Assembly: GCA_021432635.1 (NCBI GenBank)
Contig: MU270057.1
Location: 62,001 to 126,000 of the forward strand
DNA from: Thozetella sp. PMI_491
Taxonomy: Eukaryota > Ascomycota > Sordariomycetes > Chaetosphaeriales > Chaetosphaeriaceae
DNA length: 64,000 bases
Direction of reading: 5' to 3'
Below are positions 42,784 through 56,524 of this stretch, piece by piece. A program made the position numbers and the translations under genes. Under the pieces are notes generated by a model, which did not search any database, was not told the DNA's origin, and saw only the letters and a list, made by a program, of their open reading frames with translations. Numbering within the stretch: position 1 is the stretch's first letter; each line of letters begins with the position of its first letter.

Positions 42784-43202
42784 TGTATTCTCACCGCGGG
42801 ATGATCATTCGGCGTGCTACGAATCGGACTAAAGACGGAATTCTAGACATCTTGGAAATACCGACAGCCTTAGTAACAATGGTCGATTCTCTTGGCTAAC
42901 GCGCACTACACATGCTAGGGTTGTGTTGGCAATAATATTGTCATTATCATAACGCATGCTCTGCTCCGCCGGAACGCACTAAAATTATACCTTTTTGCGT
43001 TGTAAATGTTCCTAGCAACTAATGAATCGACGGAAGACACTACTGTATTTTGTTTCTTCTAGATAGTTATCATGTATTGCTACATTCTGGTAACTAGGCG
43101 AGTATAGGTGCCTACGCACGATGCTAACGTAGCTAGGGTAGGTGGCCAACAATAGATGTCCCTGGTATGAATACTTGTGCCTCTGGAGCGCCACGCAAGA
43201 GT
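42784..43202. other. Intergenic, no gene seen
   Basis: 3' flanks of the permease remnant (+) and the alcohol dehydrogenase (-). Nothing recognised. Confidence 0.45.
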
Positions 43203-44371
43203 CTAGAAACGAACTACATACTTCTTTGGGTCCTGTAATATAGTCAGAATAAGTTCCAAAGATGTGCGTGAACCTGCTTACCGTAGCTATTTTACTAGCT
43301 ACCTGGTTCAAATCCTCCAGGGCCACGATGGTTGTCGAAGGTTTTACCACTCCTCTTCTGACGAACTCCAGGGCTTCGAGACAGTCAAGCCGCGTGCCGA
43401 CAAGAGTCCCGACTAATGTGATGCCCTTGTCGATCAGTTGGAGCGGATGCAAACTCATCGTCTGGTCAAGAGGTGGGATTCCAACGCATACTAGAGTACC
43501 AAACGCCGCAAGCATTGGAAGCGCGCTTGCATATGCTTTCCCGGACCCTGCTGCGACTATCACCGCCTTTACACCTCCACCCGCCATCTCTCTCACCAAA
43601 CCCACCGAATTGTCCTCTCCGGCGTCAACATATCCATCCGCACCCAATTCCAAGCAAACTTCTCTCCTTGATGTCCCAAGATCGATAGCCGCCACACGGT
43701 AGCCCATCGCTTTGGCATATTGGACCCCTAGTGCTCCCACGCCACCGCCAGCTCCTGAAATGGCAATCCAATCGCCGGGGGTGGCACCGCATCGTTTGAT
43801 GGCTTTGTAGGCCGTGACGCCACTGCATAGAATCGGTGCAACTAGCTCGTCGGGTAACTCGGCTTCGTTTTCTGGAAGTTGGAGGATATAGCGGGCCGGT
43901 ACAATACAGTACTCAGCAAATGTGCCATCCAGCTTGCGTCCCGAGTTCATCTGCTCCAAGCAGTGCGGCTCTCCTCCAGGATGCCGGCAACACTCGCAGC
44001 GGCCGCAAACATCCCGGACCCAGGCGATACCGATACGGTCGCCGAGGGCGACAGTGGATGGACTTACCCCGGGCCCGATCTGCACAACACGACCTACGCC
44101 CTCGTGGCCTAGGATGGGGACACAAGGTCCGAGGTATCCCGCTGCCAACGAGACGTCTGTCCCGCAGACTCCAGTTGCGGAAAGTTTGACAAGGACTTCC
44201 CATGGCTGAAGCGTCGTTATAGGCGTTTGGCGGATGTCAAAGGTAAATGAGTGGTCTTCGGATTGCTGCACATGCAGGTTCGAGGTAAGCCTCTGCTCAG
44301 GAATACGATGGGATCGAGACACATACGGTTAGAATCGCTGCCTTTTGAGTGCGAATATTATGGCCTGCCAT
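43203..44371 (-). CDS. Zinc-dependent alcohol dehydrogenase (fungal ADH1 type)
   Basis: Exons 44327-44371, 43282-44265 and 43203-43232; 1059 bases, 352 aa, the normal fungal ADH length. The first exon gives MAGHNIRTQKAAILT, the last DPKKYVVRF. Catalytic zinc ligands sit in ATGVCGTD (Cys49) and LGHEGVG (His69). Structural zinc Cys are 102, 105, 108 and 117 (CGRCECCRHPGGEPHC). The NAD site is ISGAGGGVGALGVQYAKAMG. It interconverts primary alcohols and aldehydes with NAD(H). GVCGTD replaces the common GVCHTD, so substrate preference may differ from ethanol. It lies downstream of, and on the same strand as, the C2H2/Zn2Cys6 regulator. Confidence 0.92.
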
Positions 44372-44947
44372 GATGCACACAATTTAAAGAGACCTTAGAC
44401 GCGACAACGCTATAGCAGAGATGGCCAATGTGGCTGTTCGATGAATCTCAGGGAATTCTTGTCATAACAAAGATCGACTAGGAACGTGCCTTCAGGCATA
44501 GAAACAATGTAAGCGAAGTTCCTTTTCTCAGGTTTCTAAAATGGATGTGCTCGGTACCGAAGCAGAGTTAGTCACGTAGCCGAACAGTCATTGATTCCAC
44601 GACTCGGCATGCAAACTACCGAGTGTGATGAAACTTCCCCGCGCAGGTTCCCTGCGGCGTGCGGAGGTGGGGGATTGTCCGCTCCAACGCAGAGTCCCAT
44701 GTCGTAGTTCATGCACGGTTGCAAACTTTAATCTCAAACCTCCGGGATTACATGTCCTTCATGAAGACGAGCAATTGCATTAGTCTAATTGATGGTGAAT
44801 AGAGTACTTCTTGAGGGGGCCGGCACCCAAAGGACCGGTGTGTAGCGCTTTACCTGCAAATTACGGCCTAGAATCGATAGAGCGCAGCGCTTCCATGTAG
44901 CTTTTGTGGCCTTCCATAGATTTTCTATTATTTCCTACAGTACAAAG
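44372..44947. other. Intergenic, promoter of the alcohol dehydrogenase
   Basis: 576 bases between the regulator's stop and the dehydrogenase start. No gene or clear binding site identified. Confidence 0.45.
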
Positions 44948-47670
44948 TCAGGCATTCAACGGACCAAGGCCGAAGGTCTGAAGCTTCAAGATTAACTCAT
45001 GAACCTGACCCATATCCGAGCTATCATACCGCTCCAAGAACCCCTTTTTGGTAGAGCCTCGGGCCGAAAAAGAGTCACTGTCTCTCAAAGATCGCATATT
45101 ATCCGCGTACTTGTAGATGATGTATCCGAGGCACCAATATTCGAAAGTGTGCCGGGCGAACCCGATTCTCCTCCACGCGTGCTGAAGCAAAGCCGGCTCC
45201 GGCTCTGTAAGAAGGCCCAGGTTTTCCTTATTTAACCATGCCTCCTTCCAATTTTCTAGTCCATTGCGGATAGTTTTGGTTTCTCCTCTCGGCAGCTGGC
45301 AGCAATGGAACTGAAAAATAAGAATATGAAGTGCTACAAGAATGTTAGTGTTTGCTGAAGTAAAGGTATCCTTGGCGAGGTGGGTATGTCTGGTGAGATT
45401 GACAAAACGTAAAGCCTGAAGATCTATACAAAAGTTCAAGGAATGGTATCGGGCTTCTTTCCAGCCTTTGCATCAGCAAATTTGGGACTTACCAGATACA
45501 GTCGCAAAGTAGTTAAGAACACTCATCTGCTTCAGAATTTTCCATTCTTGAGCAGAGGGCTGCTTCGTTAACGCCTTCACCGTGTCCATTAGAATCGGTT
45601 GGCATTGACCAATAATTGTGTCAGACCAAGCCTTAATGTTGAGAAGCCACAAATCCGCATTGCTCGCCTGCCAGACCGGCTCGGGGCAGGTCAGTCCGAA
45701 GTTGAGCTCATCAAGAACCATCCTGGGCGGCATGTTGTTGAAGATGATGTACCCCGTATCTAAGAGGAAGACAAAGGTGAGTGTCCGTATCAGCTCCTCT
45801 TTTAGAATAAATCGTTCCCAATTCTTGTGCACGGCACCTGCTTCCGCATACCGGCCTAAGTCGCCGTGAGTAACTCCGGTAACGCATAAACTCCGAGCAA
45901 CCGAGATGATCTCTGAGTATCGCGTCCTTCTTGTCCGTCGCTTTTGTCCCTCATCCCCTTCCCAAGTTTGGATAAGGGCTATGCAGTATGCAGCACGAAT
46001 TGCATCCAGCCTTGCGGATACCTGGGATGCATATTCATCTTCCTCTAGGGTCAAATCTATGAGATCCTCGGAGAAGGCAGTAGCTGAGAAAACCCAATTT
46101 TCGACTATGTCAACCAACAAAGAGGCATACTGATGATCGCTTTCCCTCGATGTGAGGCATGCCCCAATGAGGGCCATGGACGCAAGAAGGGATGGGGCTG
46201 CCCTAACTTCATCGAAGGTAGGTCGGTGGAAAACGGGCCAGTTTGGGTACCAGAAAGACCAGAAAGCGACAAGACACCTCTCGAGGCTGCTTGGTGAGAA
46301 GAGGGTATTGAGAAGCGCTGTGCGAGTGGTAGGGCATGCATATGAATGCCCAATGCCGAATGAACTTGACGAGAGGTACACTTCAAGTGCAAGAATTATT
46401 TCGCGAGACTTAAGCTCGAGCGGGCTGGATCCGCACAGCTCGATGCTTGTAAGAGCTGTCGGGAATTTCGGCTCGCCACCATGACAGGGAAGGTTGCCGA
46501 TAGATCCGAATTTTGAAATATCCGAGCGGGTCGTCCAACTTGTTCGTCTATGGCCGCCTTCTCGGCATACATGGTAGTCCTGCTGAAATCCAACATCTAC
46601 AACACCCGTCTTCGCGACCAAATTGAACTGGGTGCTTAAATTTTGAGGAGTAGTGAGTGCTGTGAGTGCTTGCTGTCGTTCCACCGCATCACCACATCCA
46701 AATGATATCGCCAGTCCAGTAGTGGATGTAATTGTTGCTAGAAATTTGAGCTGGATGGGCTGGATGCCGGCTGAGATGCGTGGTTCGGGACTCGGTAGAC
46801 ATGGTTTCGGAGCCGGTAGAAGCTCTTGAAGCACAACAGTCGTATCGCCCAACCACGGGATCAGATCGACCTCGACTCCCGAAACTTCCCCTCGGGAAGT
46901 GTCTGTCAGATTACTAGCATTGCTAAGACTCGGAATGTCGCTAGTTGATGCGAGATTGTCGATGTTCGATGGCGATGTCTCCACATACGCAAAGTCGAGC
47001 TCTTGTAGAATATTTGCAGCTACACCGACGTCCAAGTATTCCGTAGAAAGCGTTATCTTCTCTGTGACGACTTTTTCGGCCTGCCGAAGATACGAACAGT
47101 CTGCATTTTGCTCACAACATCGCTCGCACGGGTAAGTACCGCTACATCGGGTTTTCCTTCTTGAGCATCGATCACAACTGTTCTGCTTTCGTCCTCTCCT
47201 GGATTGCGTAAGTTCTGGGAGTCGCCGACCGGCGCTCAGGCGTGCTGAACATGTTGTCCAGTGACGCTTTAATGCATCCCTAATCCCATAGTTCAGCCAG
47301 TGGGTCAGACAAGTCACGAGTATGGGGGATGTTGTGACGAGGGCTGGGGAGATAGACAAATAGACTTACCTCCGGGCAAACCGGGCTGTGCAGAACGGGC
47401 ACGCAAATGAACGGTCATCCGTATCTACAGGATCTAGTTAGCAGGCTTCCGCAGTAAGTCCGAAGAGACGACCGTACGGACGAGCACATGTCGGCGGAGA
47501 TGGTCCAGTCGACCGAATGAGTGGAAGCAGATAGGACATTGGTGTGTTGTCTGCATTCCTGCAGGCGATTTCGGCCCCGCTAGGGGTGAGGTCATATCTT
47601 CCGGGAAAACACCCTGAGGAAGGTGGGACTCAAGAACCGAGGCGGTGCTAGCTAGGCTTAGACGTTGCAT
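44948..47670 (-). CDS. Transcription factor with two C2H2-type fingers and a Zn2Cys6 domain
   Basis: Exons 47478-47670, 47370-47424, 45493-47279 and 44948-45333; 2421 bases, 806 aa. Finger 1: Cys45, Cys48, His61, His65. Finger 2: Cys73, Cys76, His89, with Cys93 as fourth ligand (C2HC). A canonical Zn2Cys6 cluster follows at Cys118, 121, 128, 134, 137, 144 (CDRCSRRKTRC...CERC). The rest is the fungal transcription-factor middle homology region (from about residue 320; LVAFWSFWYPNWPVFHRPTF, LDTGYIIFNNMPPRM). The C2H2+C6 combination is a known Pezizomycotina class that often controls nearby metabolic genes. It is head-to-head with the flavin oxidase across 1.1 kb and upstream of the alcohol dehydrogenase, so it is the likely local regulator. 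Intron 3 is 159 bp. Confidence 0.9.
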
Positions 47671-48264
47671 GTATAGAGAAAATTGAGGTGTGTCTAGCAG
47701 TTGGGCGGTGCTACGGTACGGTCTGAGGAGAAAGACTGCCTCGGTTTTCTCGAGACACACTCTCAGTGGGGGTCCGATCGCGTTTAGGATCGATGCGACT
47801 CATGCATGCTTGGGAAGCCGAGCCCTTAGCATTGGACCCGTCTCACCACCTAAGCCTAACTCTGCCTTCTCAGCTTCAGCAGGCGATGCAGGAGATTAGG
47901 TCCCGCATTGCCCTAACTATGCAATGGCGGAGAGTCGATATTCCTCCTGCTACAAATCTCCTCCCTCACGCCCTGGGATGGTCATGGGAACCCGTCGAGA
48001 ATTTGGTTCCTAGAGCAATGCAAAGAGCGTACCCGGAAGCCCACTTCTCCGCACTCGGTGAATTCCCCACCCCCGCTTCATTGTATGCATTCCGCTCGAA
48101 CCATGTAGACAAGTGGGTACAATTTTATTCCGGTCGCCAGGCGATGCATCAGCCGAGCCACTTGGCCGCACGGATCGACCTATCCAAAGGTCCCAGCTGC
48201 GAGGCTAGTCACTAGATCGCTTCCTAGCTAAAGCTAAAACCAGAGACGCTCGCATGACGGCCAG

Positions 48265-48740
48265 CTAGAACCGGCAGGCCTCGTGACGATACCACTGCAG
48301 AAACAAGACCATTTGAAACCAGAGAACACCGCAGCAGGACCCTTCCATTAGTGCTAGTGAAAGATCAAGGCCGCTGTAGTACAAAATTGAAGACTTTAGT
48401 ACGCCGTTAGATACGAAGCGAATATTCCTGCCCTGAAACATTAGGACTGAGGTGCAGATGAGATTAGATGCCTCGCCCAATTTAATTTCTTACCTAGTCG
48501 CGGGACTGCAAAGCCCCCCACACCTAACGGCAATACCTCCACCCCCATAGGATAACTGCCGGTTTTTGTCTGGTGTGTAGCCATGAAGGGTGAGACGAAT
48601 ATTGCTACAGGGTCATCAAATCCCAGTGAGTGGGCAAATACGAATGTTGTTGCGCAATCTATAAATCCCCAGAGGGGGCGGATAGCGGGGACATGTTCTC
48701 CGACTACAGTTTCTTGCTTGTAGGGTGACAGAGGACCCAA
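48265..48740 (-). pseudogene. Possible fragment of a membrane protein
   Basis: Two pieces join in frame over an intron-like gap (48447-48493; GTAAGA...CTCAG). The upper piece (48494-48740) reads IRPLWGFIDCATTFVFAHSLGFDDPVAIFVSPF. The lower (48265-48446) reads SILYYSGLDLSLALMEGSCCGVLWFQMVLFLQW. The look is of several membrane helices. No usable ATG exists: the frame opens with TTG only about 70 bases from the oxidase start, so it is probably a truncated remnant or a chance reading. Family not recognised. Confidence 0.3.
48660..48688 (+). promoter_or_regulatory. TATA box and CGG direct repeat before the flavin oxidase
   Basis: TATAAAT is at 48660-48666, 148 bases upstream of the oxidase ATG. 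Just after it are CCCC-AGA-GGGG (stress-element-like) and CGG-ATAG-CGG (48679-48688). Repeated CGG triplets are typical Zn2Cys6 targets, and a factor of that class is the neighbouring gene. The link is inference. Confidence 0.35.
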
Positions 48741-48813
48741 CCGTTGTTAGAAGTCTTACGAACGATACTTCCGAATCCAACCCATTTTAGACCACAATAA
48801 CCGACTTGAGACC

Positions 48814-50783
<1,970 letters not shown>

Positions 50784-51175
50784 GTTGTTATTCTGAGACG
50801 GAATGTGTTAGACGCATGAGTGACTGTAATCGGGGATTGTTTTCGTCCATGCCATAAGAATTAGTTTGTTATACTCTATTTGCATGTATCTTGTTTTTCC
50901 ATGAACAAATATCTCGCAGAAGACATGAAATATTACTGAATCTGTCAAATAAATGCAGGTTGCACTGATTTACTGCGCGTGTTGTGGCCATCAGTTCCAT
51001 GTACTCGACATCTTCAAATTGACTTGATGCTACGGCTGGGATACCTCTAAATGACAATGGCATCGTGCCCATATTTCTCAGCAAATAGGCTACAAATATT
51101 ATCCTTATTGGATTCTCCTATTTCCGAATATCAGACTAAGTTGGCAATCATATAGGGAAAGTCCTCCTGAGTAAC
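50784..51175. other. Spacer between convergent oxidase and dehydrogenase
   Basis: 392 bases shared by two 3' ends. AT-rich; no gene seen. Confidence 0.5.
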
Positions 51176-52802
51176 TCATGCCGCGACGGGTGTCTTATAG
51201 AAGTGAACTGCTTTCGGCAGAGAGTAGGCATAGAGACCCTCACGGCCCCACTCACCACCCAGGCCACTTTCCTTCCGGCCGGCAAAGTGGGCTTGGGCCA
51301 GTGGCTTTTCGAAGCTGTTAATCCAAATTGTGCCAGCTTCAATACGTTCAGCCATCCTCTCGGCACGAGCCGTGTCGTTGGTCCACACAGCACCTCCCAA
51401 CCCAGTGTCTGTGTCATTGACTCGTGCAATAACCTCGTCCTCGTCTCGCCACTTCAGAACTGGCAGTATAGGACCTTGAGCTGGTTAGCCGCGGGTAGCA
51501 TCTAGCGTCAAGGATGAATAGAAGACGAACCGAATGCCTCTTTAGTGACGACTAGGGAATCATCTGGCGGGTTATTGATGATAGCAGGTGGAATGACAAG
51601 ATTAGACTCGAACGAGCGCTCGTCCAACGGCCCACCGAGAGCAAACTCAAAGCCCCTTTCAACCGTGTCCTGGAAGAACTTCTTGACAATCCCGTACTGC
51701 ATCTCGTTCTGAATTGGCCCCATCATGAGATCCTCAGCAAGGTCAGCGGTCGGCCCGACCTTCCAGCTCTTGACAACGGCAGTCAGCTCTTTCAGAAACT
51801 CATCATAAATGTCTTCATGGACATATAGTCGCTTTGTGCCCATGCAGAACTGGCCTGAATTGAAGAACGCTCCGATCGCGACCTGGGGTGCGACAACCTT
51901 GGGGTCGATATCGGGGCAAACAATGCACCCGCTATTTCCGCCCAACTCTAGCGTGATGGGCTTCAGCATAGGAGCGGCAGCAGACATGATCCTCTTTCCT
52001 GTAGCGCTAGAGCCCGTGAAAGATATCTTGTCAATTCCGGGGTGCACAACCATTTGGTGCCCCAAGGAGTTACCTCCATTCAGCGCTTGAATGACACCCG
52101 GGGGAAAGGCGTGTCGGATCAGTTCGACCAACTTCAGGGTCGTGTAGGGAGTGAAGGGAGATGGCTTAAGAATGATGCAGTTGCCGGTTATGAGGGCTGC
52201 AGCGATCTTGGTCGCCGCCAGCACGAGCGGGAAGTTCCAGGGGCAGATGGCACCCACGACCCCAATGGGCTGGTAGCGGAGAGTGAGTAGAAGCTCGTCA
52301 TCATCTTGAACGACACGCGGCTCCAGCGGCGGTGACTTAGCTAGGTACCGACGGGTGAGTGACGCAACTGGATAGGAAGAGGGGGCGGGTTATGCAAACC
52401 ATTGAACTCGAGATATCTGCACGTATCATTAAATTCCAAGTGGCTAAATTGGATCTGGTCGGAAGTAAGCAAACAGTGAGAGAACAAATTTGAGATAAAT
52501 CATACCGGCTTTCCAACCTCCTTAGTGAGGAGGGCGGTCATGTTCGATGCGTTGGCCAGCAAGGTCTCTCGCGCCGCAAGGATCATCGAACCTCTCTCCT
52601 CCCACGGTACCTTAGACCATGCAGGGAATGCAGCCCGAGCGGCCTTGACGGCGTCGTTGAGATCCTCATCACTCGCCTTGGGGACAGGCCAGAGTTTCTG
52701 TTTCGTAGATGGGCTGATACCATGGCCAATGTCCGAGCTCGATCGCAGCTCGGCACCAATCACGTTGGCGAAAGTGTAAAAGTCTTTAGATTCCGAGCCC
52801 AT
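51176..52802 (-). CDS. NAD(P)-dependent aldehyde dehydrogenase
   Basis: Four exons: 52506-52802, 52400-52454 (55 bases), 51531-52340, 51176-51474; 1461 bases, 486 aa. Motifs: PWNFPL (Asn153), FTGSSATGK (cofactor loop), LELGGNSG with Glu249 as general base, and NSGQFCMGTKRLYV with Cys283 as nucleophile, then KESGLGGEWGREGLYAYS near the end. It oxidises an aldehyde to the acid. No targeting signal, so cytosolic. The neighbouring oxidase makes aromatic aldehydes such as vanillin, so a vanillin/benzaldehyde-type substrate fits. The splice choice for exon 3 (acceptor TACCTAG) restores the normal family spacing; another choice would need a 32-bp intron. The last intron has tandem acceptors CAG and AAG six bases apart; AAG restores EAFGPILPV. 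Confidence 0.92.
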
Positions 52803-54047
52803 GGCTCCAGATAGACGTTAAATCTGAAAGGAAATCAAGAATACAAGATACTTGGAGGTAGTGTATGAGTGGGGAGGCAGCTCTACGGCAGCTAGAGCAT
52901 ATGTGTGACAGGTTTGGTCAGTTCTCTTGGCCCACGGACACTTGAATCGATCGTTCTGGTTCTTGCTAAGGAGACTACTACTATAGCTGGGGGGGAAGGG
53001 GGGAATAAGAGTTCCAGGGAGAGTTGGGACCGACCACCCGGTCCTACCTTGATACCCTGCTAGAGCTGCAAGCTTGGCTGACAGCAGATAGGTCGGCACC
53101 TAATCATATTTCGCCTTCGCGAAATGGTGGTGGGGGAACCACGGCGCTGCGGGAAATTCTCCACATTTCCCATGCATGCCGCGTGTGGGAGGGGGCCCAG
53201 ACGAATGGCGTTAAGGTTTCGGCTGATATACCGAAGACAGAAACCTTGCTGCATTTACGAGCAACGGCGAGTGGCCATGAAGTCCATTCCAGGGAACTAG
53301 GAGCTGGTTTAGTCATACAGTTCTCATCCCGCAGAGATTCTTGCCCATCGAGGGCCAAGAGTCTAAGCCAGAGTTTACCTTGGCTTCAATGCTACCTGAG
53401 AGGAAAAATCACACTAGCCACTACAAGGTACCTAAAGGTTTTCGCTAGCCCGCACTTTGCATGAACCCACCTCCTGACTGTGGCCATGCCACCATGGGTT
53501 TAACCTTTCCCTGCCAGTAGTGCTTCCAAGGTCGGGATGTTTCCAGAGTAAAAAAAAATACTAGCACGTGGCCGAGGACCTTTTTGGAGCTCTATCCCAA
53601 AACAGCTCCGGCGATAATAGCGATCAATATCTCTCTACTATATAGCAATCTTGACGGAGGAGAAGCTTGCTGGGCAAACAGACACGCGAGTGACAAGGCA
53701 ACATCAACCTAAAGTAAGAGTATTTATTGACTAGCTAATCCTCCCAGGGTGCAGAATTCTAATCAACTATAGTGAAGATTTTCACACTTTATATATAAGT
53801 CGTAGGCCTTAGCGTTGGCCAACGTTCTAGAAGTGGATCCGCCCTTCCACGTTGTTATGCGGAAAGATGTCGATCGTTTATTATCGCCGAAACGCTAGGT
53901 GTTTAACTTTGTGGCATCGCCGAAGGGCTTTTGGAATAAAGAGTTAAACATGAAAGCATCAGAGCCGAATTGGTGGTGACTTAAATTCTCCTACAACAAG
54001 ACATCTACAAGTACCTAATTTTCAATCACCTCTACACTGCATTAAAC
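52803..54047. other. 1.2 kb divergent promoter region
   Basis: Lies between the aldehyde dehydrogenase start (-) and the second SDR (+). A TATATATAAG-like run is at 53788-53799. The frame at 53024-53464 shows no domain. Confidence 0.45.
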
Positions 54048-55006
54048 ATGTCATCTTATCCGCCATCGACGCCAGAAAACGGTTCGACCCACTTCATTAT
54101 GAGGCCCCGTGGTTCAGCATCTAACCTGCGGGTGTCATAGGCTTTCAATTTACCAAACGTGTCCATAGCCGACCGTATCCATTCATCTGTTCCGCCAAGC
54201 ATGCTGGTCACCATGTCCTCATCACGGGGGGGACTCGAGGTATTGGCCGGGCGACTGCGGTCGCGTTCGCTCGATCCGGAGCATCTGCGATCGCCGTGGC
54301 CGATATCTCAGAGTCTTGCGGCCAATTGGCGGACGAGCTCGAGTCTGAGGCGCGAAATTACGGCCACGAACCACCGCAGATCGTTCTAATTAGGTTGGAT
54401 GTGAGTGATGAGAAAAGTGTCCAAGAATGTGCTTCGATCATTCGACAAAAGTTCAACATGAAGCTAGATATTCTCGTCAATAATGCTGGCTTCATGACTC
54501 CAGCACGGACCATACCCAAGTCCGACACAAACACCTGGTGGCGAACAATGGAAGTCAACCTTAAAGGGCCCTATTTGATGAGCAAGCATTTCGTGCCAAT
54601 TCTGCTGTCAACTACAGGAGGGCTCAAAACCATCATTAACATCAACAGTATTGCGGCCCACAATCTCCGCCCCCAAGCAAGCGCGTACGGGACGAGCAAG
54701 TTTGCCGTGCTGAAGTTGACCGAATTTCTGCTAGTCGATGCCGCGGATCAGGGACTGGTGGCTTATTCTATACATCCCGGAGCAGTCCTGACAGAGTTGG
54801 CGGAGAAGGGAATGCCACCTGAAACACTCTCAGGGCTAGGAGACAGTCCCGAGCTAGCGGGTGCTACCATTGCGTGGCTATCGAGCGAAACGCGTGCTTG
54901 GCTCTCGGGAAGGTACCTCAGCGCCACCTGGGATATGGAGGAGCTTCTGCAACTCAGAGAGGATATTGCCAAGCACGACAAGCTGAAAGTTAGGCTGGTG
55001 GTTTGA
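54048..55006 (+). CDS. Short-chain dehydrogenase/reductase, classical
   Basis: Exons 54048-54081 and 54141-55006; 299 aa. The short first exon encodes MSSYPPSTPEN. The 59-bp intron (GTTCGA, ATCTAACC, TCATAG) leads into GFQFTKRVHSRPYPFI, the normal start of this fungal SDR group. The cofactor site is TGGTRGIG (40-47). NNAG follows at about 125-128. Catalytic residues are Ser181, Tyr194 and Lys198 (YGTSK). All essentials are present, so it is probably an active NAD(P)(H)-dependent alcohol dehydrogenase or ketoreductase. It follows the oxidase and aldehyde dehydrogenase and may act on the same phenolic intermediates, but the substrate cannot be read. Confidence 0.87.
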
Positions 55007-55746
55007 CATATTCATGCAGGTAGCTTCTTGCATGTGTATGCGCCGTTTAGAAAATCTACTTGGCCATAGGAACGGTACCGGCAGTAGTCATAAGCTAGGC
55101 AAGAATAGATATTAAACAAGTACTACCCAATGGATAAGCTGCGATATTTCACAGAACTCGGTGGATTAATTTCCCGCTTCATGCAAGCTGGAAGCAGATG
55201 GTCGAGCTTCTTGCCACAGGTGTCGCGCTAAATGCTTATATACATGTGCTTCGGCATCAACCGAGGTTCATGTTTTCCGATGCTCTCTCCTCTTGCCCCA
55301 TGAAGCAATAACGGAGCATTCTGATTTCCCGTCCGCGCGGCTGTGATCTGTACATGCGGATCTAGTATCGGAAGTCACCCACTCTTCTTCCCCCCTCGGA
55401 ACTGTCCAACACACCATGCATGAGTCAGCCTCTTGGTCATCATCAACACTGGAGCTTGTCCTTGGAGGTGGCATGGCATTGGATGCATAGCTTCTGGAGC
55501 GGAGGCTTAATAAAGTCCGTCAGCTTACACGATTTGCGGGATATGTTTTGCGAGACATCAAGTGGTTTTGCGTGCCGCACAATACTAAATGTGGGTGACA
55601 TGTGCACACCAACGTCCTCTCTGTGGCAAGTTTGACTAAATAAGGTTATTTTGCCGCACGTTCTGGGGATCTTGAAGAGAAAAGACTGCTTTATGATAGT
55701 GACAAAACTGCACCAAAATTGGAAGAGGCTTGCGATACCGCTCGTC
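55007..55746. other. Intergenic, no gene seen
   Basis: 3' flanks of the SDR (+) and the GNAT gene (-). Frames at 55268-55635 show no domain. Confidence 0.45.
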
Positions 55747-56524
55747 CTACATGCGCTCGCTCTTCCTCTTCCGTATCATGGGGCACGGTCCTGGGCCATC
55801 CCCACCCTCGAGGATCTCATATTCTCTCCTCAGGTACCCTGCTTTGCCCATGGCAGACGAGAGAAGAAACATCGGATAGTCCATATCGTCGGCCAGCTGA
55901 TTACCCATGTCTAATAGCATTCCCATGTAGCCCTTGCGTCGGTGATCGGCTTGAGTCACTGCAAACTCGACATCTAATTGCCCCAGATCCCTTAGTCACA
56001 GGACATGCTGGCATTGGGTATAGCTTACAAATATGAGGCTCCTCTCCCATGTATTTTGCACTGAAGTTCTCGGCATTGCCAAAAAGCTGATCCAAGACCC
56101 CTTCGTCTAGGCCCATCTCAGGTGTAGGTGGGGGAAATCGCTTTTTCCAGAGCCAGAATCCCTTGTCTTCGGGTCTACAGATATAGTAGACAATCGATGA
56201 AAGAATTTTGCCTGAATAACGACAAGTCGTACGATATCTTAGCAAGCGCACGGGAACTATGGATGATCAGGACAAGGACGTTAGAAATAAAAGTATACCA
56301 TCGTCGTCTCGCACCACAACGACCTTGCGATCCTGCCACGGCTGACTTCCAGCCGGCGGTGGGTTGACAGAGCAGTCATAGATGGTACGAACGAAGTCTT
56401 GAGTACCCTGAGCCTCGGGAAAGATGTGCTGAAACCGAGGACCGGTCAGCAGCCCAAGCAAGAGGTTTGTTAAGCCGGGGACATCTTCCGGGGTAGCATA
56501 GGACCATGTCTTAGCTGCCGCCAT
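55747..56524 (-). CDS. GNAT-family N-acetyltransferase
   Basis: Exons 56299-56524, 56029-56211 and 55747-55973; 636 bases, 211 aa, ATG at 56524. The start MAAAKTWSYATPEDVPGLTNLL is the first strand and helix of a GNAT fold. The acetyl-CoA loop appears as TQADHRRKGYMGMLLDMG, a variant of the Q/RxxGxG/A motif in which the last Gly is Met. Then FLLSSAMGKAGYLRREYEIL is the usual last strand and helix (S..G..LY...GF). Fungal members like this are mostly uncharacterised and may acetylate amines or detoxify small molecules. Family is likely; acceptor unknown. Confidence 0.78.

Larger units (their letters stand above)
47671..48813. other. Head-to-head promoter region of regulator and oxidase
   Basis: 1.1 kb between the divergent starts of the regulator (47670, -) and the flavin oxidase (48814, +). 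It contains a membrane-protein-like fragment on the minus strand (48265-48740) and the oxidase core promoter. A 149-codon frame at 47766-48215 (+) is unsupported. Confidence 0.5.

Noticed and set aside
47766-48215. 149-codon frame as a small gene
   Set aside because: Starts with GTG, shows no recognisable domain and lies in the regulator's promoter.
52368-52399. 32-bp intron in the aldehyde dehydrogenase
   Set aside because: Too short for a fungal intron and adds nine residues; the 59-bp choice ending at 52341 restores family length.
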